DNA of 15,479 nt, from NCBI GenBank assembly GCA_958443265.1, contig CAUCKA010000032.1, positions 1-15,479 of the forward strand, read 5' to 3'. The stretch comes from an uncultured Collinsella sp. GTDB taxonomy: Bacteria > Actinomycetota > Coriobacteriia > Coriobacteriales > Coriobacteriaceae. The number at the start of each line of letters is the position of its first letter. Within the stretch, counting starts at the first letter, position 1. The notes under the pieces were generated by a model. It made no database searches. It was not told the origin of the DNA and saw nothing but the letters and a program-made list of their open reading frames with translations. Positions 1 to 7,802 of the stretch are shown piece after piece. The translations under genes were made by a program, and so were the position numbers.

Positions 1-2000
1 CCACTTTGCTTTGCCTCGGGCCTGCCACTGCAATCTCGCGATGTGTTGGAAGGCACCACTTCCCACCATTTCCTCAAAAAGCGGCCATTATCGCTCGTCG
101 CCAAGCCCTGTCGCGGAGTAGCAATGGCATCGAGCCTCTTTCCTTTTGTGAACGATTCAACAAGAGCATCGCTGGCCCAGTAGGCTATGGGGGTGCCGGG
201 GATTTGCTTGAAGGTATCGGCGTCGCGGCGGTAAAACCAACCGCAGTCGGGGTTCCGGATCGCCTCGAGGGCCTTCGGGGCCTGGACAGCAGCACCAACG
301 AAGTCCGAAAGGCGCACATAGCCGCCCTTGTAGCCCTTGACGAACGAATTGTGGAACGTGTAGGTACAGATGGGCACGGTCGCGCCAGCGAAGCCCGAGT
401 ACTCAAGTTGGATGAGAGAGGTCAGCGTTCTGTTGTCGATAATCTCGTTGCGGAGCTTCTCATAGCTTCCGATGAACATCCAGACGAAAGGCGACATGAC
501 TCCGCACTCGCCGTGGTCCTTGGCGAGACTGAACATGCGAACGATAAAGCTGGAGAAGAGGTCGCTCTTCACGTCGGGGTAGTTCTTCTTGACCCACTTG
601 CTCATAAAGGGATTAAAGCTGCTGCTGCCCATATACGGAGGATTCGCCACGACGCAGGTAAAACGACGGGACAGTTTCTCGCAGATGACGGCAGCGCTTT
701 CGAGCTTAGTTTTGGTCGCAGAAGCAAAAAGATTGTCGGAACAGCTCGCGGCGGCGGCCTTAAGCTCGTCAACCTCTTCCTCTGAAGGATTAAGAAGCGA
801 ACCGATCTCGCCCAAATGGCTCAGCTCCTCGGCGAGCTTCTTGTTGCCCGGGAGCTCGTCCTCTCCCAGCGGGATGCTCGAGAGCACGGTAACGTCGGCG
901 CGCACGGCGCGCTTGAAAAAGCGACGATCGTGCTCGCGGGCGCACATGGCAAGCGCCAGTTCCGCGATCTGCGCTGCACGGGGATCGATCTCCATGCCAG
1001 CGAGGTTTTTAGTAAGAATGAGCTCGGGAATTTCGCGCTCACGATAGCCGCGCTCCTCGTACATATGGAAGAGCAATTCGAACGCATAGACCAGAATATG
1101 GCCCGAGCCGCATGCGGGGTCACAGAGGGTTATCTCCTCGGGGCTCGAGATGCGTATGAAGTCCTCGTGCTCAGCATCGGGCTCGATGTAATATTCCATG
1201 CGCTCGCGCAGCGAACTCCCCGGGTTATTGAGCATCCACAGACGGCCGAGCGAGTTCTCGACCATGTAACGCACGATCCACTCGGGGGTGAAGAGCTGCG
1301 TGGCGGGCGCGATGTCCGCCGCCGCTGCCTTGCGCTTGGACTTGAAGAACTCGTCTTTAACGTCGGCATTGTAGTACTGATACATCCAGCCCAGAACGGT
1401 CACGCCCTTGCGCCAGTCCTCGTCAGTGAGGACGGCATTGAGCTTGCCCACCACGCCGTCGGACATCATGAGGCCCTGGGGCAACAGCAGCTCCATGGCT
1501 CCGCCCACGCGTTCAAAGACGCCCGGTAGGCAATCGGCAAGCTCCTCGCACTGAGCAACAAACAGGTAGCGCCACAGCGGTTCATCCAAGCCCGCCATCT
1601 TGAGCTCGGCTATGCGATCGGCATCGGCCGTCGCTATCTCCACGTCCAGTGCGTTCTCCACGGCCTCGCTACCATGGCTGCCGTCCGCACGACTTAGCAT
1701 GCGCATACGGCTGGGAAGCCATCCGCGTGCATCCATGAAGCGAATGGCCACGATGCGGTTGAACCAGGTGTAGGCCGCACGGTCGCGCAGCGCCTCGTGA
1801 CCCACCTCTGCCTGCATGCGCAGCAGTTCGTCGCGTTGCTCAATCTCAGCCGGACTTAGGGGCAGGCCGTTGACGGTCTCGGACCCAACGGGCGCGGGTG
1901 CAGGTTCGGTGATGCCGTAGCGCACCATCTGCGCCTCCACGCCTTTGATGAGCTCCGTACGGGCCCAGGTGCAGAAACTCTTAAGAGCAGAATCGTTCAT
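1..2000 (-). CDS. pglX: BREX adenine-specific DNA methyltransferase PglX (N-terminal part; runs off left edge)
   Basis: PglX is the N6-adenine methyltransferase that marks host DNA in BREX defence, so that unmodified phage DNA can be told apart. Read from ATG at 2000, the minus-strand frame stays open to base 1 (about 666 codons). The family usually has roughly 1200 residues, so about half is outside the window. Visible motifs are the S-adenosylmethionine-binding DPACGSG at residues 294-300 and the catalytic NPPY at 453-456, followed by family-typical text such as RQGLATSDNGRFLRKWWE near the edge. An AAAGG ribosome binding site lies ten bases before the ATG. It is the fourth gene of the operon, 66 bases after brxC, with a hairpin in the gap. 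The motifs, length and neighbours make this assignment very secure. No frameshift or stop was found in the visible part, in contrast to brxA and brxC. Confidence 0.95.
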   Translation of the reverse strand, partial: MNDSALKSFCTWARTELIKGVEAQMVRYGITEPAPAPVGSETVNGLPLSPAEIEQRDELLRMQAEVGHEALRDRAAYTWFNRIVAIRFMDARGWLPSRMRMLSRADGSHGSEAVENALDVEIATADADRIAELKMAGLDEPLWRYLFVAQCEELADCLPGVFERVGGAMELLLPQGLMMSDGVVGKLNAVLTDEDWRKGVTVLGWMYQYYNADVKDEFFKSKRKAAAADIAPATQLFTPEWIVRYMVENSLGRLWMLNNPGSSLRERMEYYIEPDAEHEDFIRISSPEEITLCDPACGSGHILVYAFELLFHMYEERGYREREIPELILTKNLAGMEIDPRAAQIAELALAMCAREHDRRFFKRAVRADVTVLSSIPLGEDELPGNKKLAEELSHLGEIGSLLNPSEEEVDELKAAAASCSDNLFASATKTKLESAAVICEKLSRRFTCVVANPPYMGSSSFNPFMSKWVKKNYPDVKSDLFSSFIVRMFSLAKDHGECGVMSPFVWMFIGSYEKLRNEIIDNRTLTSLIQLEYSGFAGATVPICTYTFHNSFVKGYKGGYVRLSDFVGAAVQAPKALEAIRNPDCGWFYRRDADTFKQIPGTPIAYWASDALVESFTKGKRLDAIATPRQGLATSDNGRFLRKWWEVVPSNTSRDCSGRPEAKQS

Positions 2001-2027
2001 GGTTGATGAGCCTTTCTAAACGCCATA

Positions 2028-2059
2028 AGCCACCGGTGCGCGCTTTGGCACCGGTGGCT
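2028..2059. repeat. Perfect 12-bp inverted repeat between brxC and pglX
   Basis: Arms AGCCACCGGTGC (2028-2039) and GCACCGGTGGCT (2048-2059) are perfectly complementary, with an 8-base loop, and fill most of the 66-base brxC-pglX gap. In the operon transcript it would form a strong GC hairpin just upstream of the pglX ribosome binding site. No T-run follows on the minus strand, so it is not a classical terminator. A processing or stability element that sets the pglX level, or a leaky attenuator, would fit; the function is inferred. Confidence 0.7.
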
Positions 2060-2066
2060 CCGCGGG

Positions 2067-5000
2067 TTAGTTGATACGGATCTCGTCGTTTGCAACGAGC
2101 GCCTGCATAAGGCGGGAGCGCAGGTCGTCCACGTAGCGCTCCACGTCCTCTGCGGACAAGAGACGACTCGGCTTGGCCAGATCGGCGCGGCGCACAGTCT
2201 TGATCTTGCGCTGGGGCTTGGGCGCGGGCGCGGGAGCAGGCGATGCGGCGCCCTTGTTGGAGACCTTCTTGACCACCTCGCCCGTGCTCATGACCTCGGT
2301 GGTGCGGCGCTCGTTGTCCATACGCACGCGGGCCTCATCCACCGCGTCGTACATCTCGTTGGCCGCCGCACTGAGCCAGTCGCCCCAGTTAGTTGCAACA
2401 ACGCTCAGTTCATTGAGACTTTGAGCGCTGTGGGCACGGTTTTTGAACGACTCGTATTTAGTGCCGGCGTCTGCTATGGCATCCTTGGCCTGATTGACAA
2501 AGCCCTTTTGACTCTCGGCCTGCGCCCGCAGGTCTTGCAGATCGCTCTCGATGCGACACAAAAACTCATTGCGGCGGATGCCCAACAGCTTTTTCATGTC
2601 ATCCTCGACGGGATCCATAAGCGGCTGCAGGTCTTTAATACGGCCGTAGGGCTTGGGATCTTTGAGGATCTCACGAACCGTTGCCACGTTCTCCACCGCA
2701 CCGGGAATGTCATCGGAGGCATACTCGATACCCTCGGTGCGGTTCAAGAAATCCCTGGCGTGATCAAACGCTGTTCGTTGATTGGACTCGAAGAACTCAA
2801 CCACCTTGTCAAAGTCTTCCTTGGCATCGAGCAAACGCTCCTCATGCTTGGTGAACGTGGTCAAGAACGCCTCGGCCTCGTTCTGGTCCTTAAGGACGTC
2901 GGCCACCTCCGAGCGCATCTTCTCGCACTCGTCCTCACCGGGATACGGGTAGGCCGGCTTGATGCCCGTGTAGTAGTCGCGTGCTATGGCGAGGCACGCC
3001 TCGCGCAAGCCCTCAAGGCGCTCTTTGAGCTCGGCCACGAGCTTATCCTCGTTGGAGGGCACGGTCTTGAGATCAAACAGATCACGCATGAGCTCGCCCG
3101 TGGCGCGCAGCAACCGGTCGCTCATGCGCACGCGCAAGCGCACCTGGGCCTTATCGGCATCCTTGCGCAGGAGCGCCACCATGCGGCTATCGTTAGCTTG
3201 AACCGTCTGGCCGCCAAACAGCACCTGCGCGCGCTGCTCCACCACAAGCTGCGCCACCACATTTGCGATGTCGACCTCGCGCCAGCCAAAGGGCCTTTGC
3301 TGGTACTGGCGCTGGATATCGCCCATAGCGGTATCCAGATGGCGCTGGTGCTGCACTTTGAGGTAGTCCTCAACCTCCTTGAGCGCACGCGTGTTACCCG
3401 CGTTCATGCCAGCGAGCCCCGCTTGAACGTTGCCCGCCAGAGTGGAGCGGATATCGGAATCGCTCGTGACCGGCGCGCCGATATAGCCGGCCTTTTCAAA
3501 GACCACATCGCACAGCTGCGCCAGCACCTGCTCAAAGACCTGGGCGGGTTTGGCAGCACGGATCTCAATCATGCGCCCGTTGACGGCGCATCGTGCATGG
3601 AGCACGGCCTCGCTCAAAAGGGTATCGGCCTCCTTCTCGTTATAGGCCGCCTCGCGCATCTTGGACTCGACGATCTGGCGCGTACTCAGCTGAAGCTCCT
3701 GGAGATTTCGCGTCTTGGCGTACTTGCGGATCTTGGCGGCGCTGACGAGCGTCTCCCAATAATCCGCCTCGTCACTCAAGGCCACGATGGCTTTGCCCGA
3801 AGAAGCCAAGGCCAGCTCGGTATCGTCCGCACGGCCCAGGTCGCTCGCCATAGTCGCCACGTTAAGCTCCATGCCGCCCATGCTGGTACCGTGGATTGAG
3901 CCGTCCACATAGCGGTCAAACGGGAAGTCGTTGGCCCCGCGGTTGAGCTTGCGCGCGGTGTAGATGCTGTCGAACAGGCGCTTTTTGATAGACTCGATCA
4001 CCTGCGCGTTGTCGATCGGGGTGCGTGCGATCTCCTGCGCTATCTCCTGCTCCTCGTCGGTGAGGAAGCTATAGGTATCGCCCTGGCGTGACACGTAGTT
4101 CTCGCGCTCCAAACGGGCGAGGGATCCTTTACGCGGTCCTTGAGGGCGCGCTTGTCCACGTCGAGGCTATCGATCATGAGGATGGAGATGTTCTCGACCG
4201 TGGCCTTGACGTAGCCGATGTAACGAATCAGGTACAGGAGCTTGAGCACCTGAACGTCGTAGGGTTCAAGGCCCTCCGCGTTCTCGGCCGCACGGACCGC
4301 GCGGTCAACCACCTGGCTGATGCCGTGCTCAAGATCTTTGGAGATAGTGTCGAAGAAGCGCCAGAACGGCACGAGCGCACCGGTCTGGTCATGCTGGATG
4401 ACCTGAGCGCTCTCCTGAAATGCGCTCAGCATGGAGCGCTCGCCCGTGGACATGTGCTTGGCCTTGACACCGTGCTTGCGCACCTCGGTCATCACGTCGG
4501 GCAGGAGCTTAAACTGATAGCCCACAAACGGGTAGCTGGCCACAAAATCCTTGGAGTTGGCGTAGCCGGCAAGGTCGGAGCGCGAGCCACCCTCAAAGGT
4601 AAAGTTGTTTTTGAGCACGGCGGTGTCTTGCTCGTAGACCCGTGCAAGCATATCGGCCGCCGGCGCGGTCTTCTCGAGCACACGGCGCTGGATGACCTCG
4701 TCCACGCTGGAGCTGGAAAGCGAAAGGCGGGTATTGAAGCGGCCTTGAATCTTTGAAAAGTCGTTGCCCACGGGCAGACTCAGGTTGTCGATGGCCTCCT
4801 GGCTCGTGACCATCACCCACACGCGGCCACCGCAGGCGGCACCCAGCTCCTCGACGATGGTCTGAAGGCTCAGCATAAGGCTTGGGTCCTGGTCGTTTGT
4901 AATAAACTGACCCACCTCATCGACCATAAAGAGCAAACGGAAGTTGCCGCCGTGGGCCGCTGCCTGAGCGTCCACGTAATCCATGACCTTTTTGGCAAAG

Positions 5001-5728
5001 ACATCGGGGGCCAAAACCTCGTCCTCAGAACCCTCGAGCCAGTTCCATGCGGCCTTCTCGCTCATGCCGAGCACGCTCTGCAGCACCTCGACGACGTCGT
5101 CCTCAAAGTAGCTGTAGGTATCGCGGGTCTGGAGCCAGGACTCGCCGTTGACGCGCTCAAAGGCCTCGCGGAACTCCTGGGTCTTGCCCAGGGAATCGAT
5201 GTAGTCCTCGAGCTTTGCAAGCTTGAGGTCCTCGCCGTAGAAGCCGCGCGCCTCGTAGAACATGCGCTCAAAGCCGCGAAGCAGCGCCGTGGGAGCCGTA
5301 TCGCCCTGCTTCCACTGGCCCGCCTTGCTATCGATGTTAAAGAGGATGGCCTGCGTGGGCACCGAGCAGGCGCGCTCCATGGCAGCCACGACCATGGGGT
5401 CGACAATCTTGCCGTCAAAGTAGCGGATGGCGCTCTTGCCGCCGATCTGGCGATTCTCGAGCAGGTAGCTCAGCATCTTGAGGAAGTGCGATTTACCGGA
5501 ACCGAAGAAACCACTGATCCACACGCCGATCTTGTCGGTGCGCGCATCGATGGCATCGCCGTAGGCCTTGAAGAACGTGGCAAAGTGCCTCTGCAACTCG
5601 CGCGTCACCACGTACTCGTCAAGCTCTTGGCGGATGGACCCATCTTTTGAATCCTGGACCTTGACCACGCCGTTGATGGAGCGGTTGATGTCTTTTGCAA
5701 AGAGGTCGCGAATGATCGTGTTGTCCAT
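2067..5728 (-). pseudogene. brxC: BREX ATPase BrxC, interrupted by a one-base frameshift
   Basis: BrxC is the large P-loop ATPase of BREX, required in studied systems for both methylation and defence. The start is ATG at 5728, with AAAGGAG five bases upstream. The first segment shows Walker A GFFGSGKS at residues 73-80 and Walker B LLFMVDE at 265-271. After codon 535 (4126-4124, GAT) the frame drifts into non-family sequence and stops at 4040. The rest continues in another frame as S-L-A-R-L-E-R-E-N from codon 4124-4122 to TAA at 2067. The two frames overlap by exactly one base at 4124, so one base is missing: GAT-TCC would restore K-D-S-L-A-R. The repaired protein would be about 1220 residues, the normal family size, with a Pro/Ala linker near its C-terminus. 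The cause could be a real mutation or a sequencing error. No long homopolymer and no classical slippery heptamer lies there, so programmed shifting is unlikely. Confidence 0.93.
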
Positions 5729-5806
5729 GGGTGCTCCTTTGGGTTTGGGAACGTTATGGCAAAGGGTTGTTACCGGCGGCAGGGACTTGCCTGCGGGGAG
5801 CCGTGC

Positions 5807-6499
5807 TTACGAGATATAGATGGCGCGGTAGTAGTTGTCGGCCGGCAGACGGTTAAAGAGCTGGAAAGAAGAGCCGTTGAAACTGCCCGGATAGGCGGCG
5901 ACCACAGGCACCTCATCAAAATCCGCAAGCATACAATGGAGAAGCGTGTGCATGCGAAAGAATGGGAAGACCTCGCCCGCGCCGGTGAGGAGAACGACGT
6001 CTCCAGGCGCGTGCGGCTCGGTCTGCTCAAGGATGTACGCGGCGACTTTCTCGGGCGAGGCGAACTTGGCCACGTCCTCGAGCACGCGCTGGGTACCGCG
6101 GCGCTCCTCTTGGCGTGGGATGGCCTTAAGGACACGGCGCTTTTCGAGAATCGCCAGAACGGCGTCGTAGAGATTCACGACCTTGAGCGTGCACGGGAGC
6201 TTGCCGGCCTCGGCATCGCGTGAAAGGGCGTCAAATAACGCACGCGCTTCAAACTCCAGCGCGGGGTCATAGCAAAAGGTGTGGAAGCCGATCTCATTGC
6301 CTATGCCCTTGTTGGCCAAAAAGTCCTCGCTGCACAGGCACTCGCGCAGAAGCTGCGCGCGGCGCTCAAATTCCTGACGGGCGTGCTCGGAGCGGACATG
6401 CGCCGCCACGACGCTCTTACGGGAATGGATGCCGATATTGGTGGTGAGATCGGTCGCCGGGGTAATAGCAGGGTCGACGGCGCTGTTGACGGGAGCCAC
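5807..6499 (-). CDS. brxB: BREX protein BrxB (DUF1788 family)
   Basis: BrxB is a conserved BREX core protein of about 200 residues (here 230). Its biochemical role is not settled, but it is needed for methylation in the studied E. coli system. Family hallmarks are the central LTGAGEVFPFFRMHTLL segment (about residues 165-185) and the C-terminal PGSFNGSSFQLF followed by NYYRAIYIS. Its GTG start at 6499 lies one base after the brxA stop, and GGTGA inside the end of brxA can serve as ribosome binding site, so translation is probably coupled to brxA. brxC follows after 78 bases with its own strong ribosome binding site. The first ~30 residues are poorly conserved-looking and a slightly later start cannot be excluded. 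The frame is intact. Confidence 0.93.
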   Translation of the reverse strand: MAPVNSAVDPAITPATDLTTNIGIHSRKSVVAAHVRSEHARQEFERRAQLLRECLCSEDFLANKGIGNEIGFHTFCYDPALEFEARALFDALSRDAEAGKLPCTLKVVNLYDAVLAILEKRRVLKAIPRQEERRGTQRVLEDVAKFASPEKVAAYILEQTEPHAPGDVVLLTGAGEVFPFFRMHTLLHCMLADFDEVPVVAAYPGSFNGSSFQLFNRLPADNYYRAIYIS

Positions 6500-6500
6500 G

Positions 6501-7151
6501 CTACATCACCGACCTGCCGGTAAGGGCCGCGATAAGCGACTGCTCGCCCAGCTGGACCAAGGCTCGCTCGACATCGGAATCGAGGAAGAGTGGTGACAGG
6601 CGCTCGGACTCCGGGCCCAGGCCCTCGCCGATAAGGCCGGCATGGCGGAGCGTCTGGCGGAGCGAGCCCTTAATGCGCTTGACCGTGGCCTCAGTCCAGC
6701 GGGCCGCGTCCGGATACTCCGTGGTAAAGCGTGTCATAAAGGCGTTGAGGTCAACCGCCGTAAAGGCATAATCGAAGTTTTGTAGGCGCTCCCCTACCTC
6801 GTCGAGCACGAGCTCGCGCACGATATCGTAGCGGCAGATCATGCTGTAGAAGATGGCCTGATCCGCCTGCGTGGGGGTGCCGGATGCTATGAGGCCGGTT
6901 AGGGATAACGCAGCCTCGACGGCGGTTTTGGGGTCGATGCCGCGCGCGGCGCATACGGCGTCCGTGGGCACCATGGCGTCAAGGCGGCGAAGGCACACGG
7001 TTGCGCGGTTGACGACCATGCGCTCCGTGGGATATTGAAAGAGGTTCTCGCTCTTTACGCGTACAATGACCTGCTCGTCGCTTGCGCCCTGCATACGAAG
7101 GGCAGCGACGATGCGCATCTCATGCGGGAGGAATTGCTCGCGGGTGAGCAC
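6501..7151 (-). CDS. brxA: BREX protein BrxA (DUF1819 family); 5' end uncertain because of a poly-G tract
   Basis: BrxA is a small DNA-binding BREX protein of the DUF1819 family. The 216 codons from GTG at 7151 carry family-like text, including RVKSENLFQYPTERMVVNRA and a C-terminal DSDVERALVQLGEQSLIAAL. It opens the operon, and brxB starts one base after its TAG. The start is a problem. GTG 7151 uses the last G of a ten-G tract and has no spaced ribosome binding site, and an in-frame TAA lies at 7178-7176. A better signal lies upstream: GGAG at 7197-7194, eight bases, then GTG at 7185. With the ten G's present, that start reads into TGA at 7122-7120. With nine or twelve G's it would give MDVTTKSVRGG(G) fused to VLTREQFLPHEM, close to the usual BrxA N-terminus in length. 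The family call is solid; the 5' end as sequenced may be off-frame. Confidence 0.88.
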   Translation of the reverse strand: MLTREQFLPHEMRIVAALRMQGASDEQVIVRVKSENLFQYPTERMVVNRATVCLRRLDAMVPTDAVCAARGIDPKTAVEAALSLTGLIASGTPTQADQAIFYSMICRYDIVRELVLDEVGERLQNFDYAFTAVDLNAFMTRFTTEYPDAARWTEATVKRIKGSLRQTLRHAGLIGEGLGPESERLSPLFLDSDVERALVQLGEQSLIAALTGRSVM

Positions 7152-7160
7152 CCCCCCCCC
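7151..7160. repeat. C10/G10 homopolymer at the brxA start
   Basis: Ten consecutive C on the plus strand (G on the coding strand) lie between an upstream start candidate (GTG 7185) and the conserved brxA frame. Mononucleotide G tracts of this size are prone to slipped-strand length change, and Streptomyces pglX is known to phase-vary through a G tract. They are also a common place for base-calling errors. Confidence 0.9.
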
Positions 7161-7170
7161 GAACGCTTTT

Positions 7171-7186
7171 TGTGGTTACATCCACA
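7171..7186. promoter_or_regulatory. Inverted repeat TGTGG-N6-CCACA over the upstream brxA start candidate
   Basis: On the coding strand TGTGG ATGTAA CCACA has perfect 5-bp arms, and the proposed GTG start (7185-7183) lies inside the first arm. It could be an operator for a dimeric repressor, or an RNA hairpin that covers the start codon. No BREX regulator gene such as brxR is visible in this window. The function is inferred. Confidence 0.4.
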
Positions 7187-7193
7187 GTACACG

Positions 7194-7197
7194 CTCC
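7194..7197 (-). promoter_or_regulatory. Ribosome binding site GGAG for the upstream brxA start (GTG 7185)
   Basis: GGAG is eight bases before GTG 7185, an ideal spacing. GTG 7151 has no such site. This decides in favour of 7185 as the original brxA start, provided the G tract has a length that keeps the frame. Confidence 0.5.
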
Positions 7198-7274
7198 AAG
7201 GGTGTCAAAGGCTGTCACAAGTGCGCCGCAACCCGGCGGGCAGGCGCGGCGCACATGACAATAATCATACCTGT

Positions 7275-7291
7275 TGGTAAAAAAGTTACCA
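7275..7291. promoter_or_regulatory. Inverted repeat TGGTAA-N5-TTACCA, possible operator
   Basis: Perfect 6-bp arms with a 5-base AAAAG spacer. It lies in the -35/spacer position of a candidate brxA promoter whose -10 would be TATGAT at 7269-7264, a placement that fits a repressor site. The -35 match is weak and no experimental support exists. Confidence 0.35.
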
Positions 7292-7307
7292 CGCCCAGAG
7301 TGTCAAA

Positions 7308-7319
7308 TGTTGAGCAACA
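7308..7319. repeat. 12-base palindrome TGTTGAGCAACA
   Basis: TGTTG and CAACA are perfect complements around a two-base AG centre, next to the upstream TTTGACAC copy. It is a possible protein-binding site in the region between the divergent brxA and antitoxin-like genes. The role is unknown. Confidence 0.35.
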
Positions 7320-7492
7320 AAAATTAATCCGGTTAACGGTCATTTTCGCAGCTTAGAAACTTTAACGAGGTCGCCCCAAATCACACTTGCCAGACAACCG
7401 CGCTTACGAATGCAGGCACGCACACGCCCAACGCCACCCTCCGCCATATTCAACATAGAGTTATACACATGCTTCTATGTAAGGAGTTTCGT

Positions 7493-7666
7493 ATGCCTGT
7501 CGTAAAGCCTATTTCTGATCAGACGCGCGCACTAACTACCATTCAGGAACGCGAAGATCACATTCAACGTACCATCGCTCATGGTTACGACGACCTCACC
7601 AACGGTCGTGTGCGCCCCTGGAAACAAGCAAAAGCTGAGGCAGATCGGATGCGAGCCATCAGGTAA
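7493..7666 (+). CDS. Orphan Phd/YefM-like antitoxin remnant, internally shortened
   Basis: ATG at 7493 follows AAGGAG (7481-7486) at six bases. The 57-residue product starts MPVVKPISDQ, like the N-terminus of Phd/YefM antitoxins that bind DNA and neutralise RelE/ParE/Doc-type toxins. It ends with a charged helix (EREDHIQRTIAHGYDD, NGRVRPWKQAKAEADRMRAIR) like the toxin-binding C-terminus of the same family. Family members normally have about 80-95 residues, and the middle part that completes the DNA-binding fold is absent after residue ~15. The join is in frame. No toxin gene follows in the 136 bases before serC. I read it as a deletion remnant that may still be translated; a genuinely short DNA-binding protein is the alternative. 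The family comparison is from memory. Confidence 0.6.
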   Translation: MPVVKPISDQTRALTTIQEREDHIQRTIAHGYDDLTNGRVRPWKQAKAEADRMRAIR

Positions 7667-7754
7667 GGTCACCTCTGCCCCATGTAACCATCCTGTAAAT
7701 CATAGCGGCGCAGTCGAGTTTTACCGTGATACGGTCGCGCCCGGCGCTCCACTG

Positions 7755-7763
7755 TGCTAAAGT
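7755..7763 (+). promoter_or_regulatory. Extended -10 promoter element for serC
   Basis: TGCTAAAGT (TG at 7755-7756, TAAAGT at 7758-7763) matches an extended -10 about 40 bases before the serC ATG. The -35 position shows no good match, which extended -10 promoters tolerate. The serC ribosome binding site GAGGGGG follows at 7787-7793. Confidence 0.35.
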
Positions 7764-7802
7764 ATCCCGAACGTTCAAACGACTGCGAGGGGGAACTAGA
7801 AG

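Larger units (their letters stand above)
7187..7492. other. Intergenic leader between brxA and the antitoxin-like gene
   Basis: No gene is seen here. On the brxA strand it holds two copies of TTTGACAC (7209-7202 and 7307-7300), both -35-like but without a convincing -10 at the right distance. It also holds a -10-like TATGAT (7269-7264) with a weak -35 over the 7275-7291 inverted repeat. GTGCGCCGC (7221-7229) pairs with GCGGCGCAC (7246-7254), a 9-bp GC stem with a 16-base loop that would lie in the brxA leader RNA. A perfect 12-base palindrome TGTTGAGCAACA lies at 7308-7319. The part 7320-7480 shows nothing clear beyond AT-rich bases before the plus-strand gene. Confidence 0.5.

Noticed and set aside
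6..1529. Long plus-strand open frames opposite pglX (6-785, 816-1529)
   Set aside because: They are antisense to a minus-strand frame with clear methyltransferase motifs and have no family-like text or ribosome binding sites.
2421..3899. A 492-codon plus-strand open frame
   Set aside because: It is antisense to the second half of brxC in a GC-rich region; the protein is leucine/histidine-rich, as expected of a shadow frame.
4118..4132. Programmed -1 frameshift in brxC
   Set aside because: There is no slippery heptamer of the usual X-XXY-YYZ form, no such shift is known to me in BrxC, and a single missing base explains the joint exactly.
7469..7492. Upstream start for the antitoxin-like gene
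   Set aside because: The extension would begin before the AAGGAG at 7481-7486, which is correctly spaced for the ATG at 7493.
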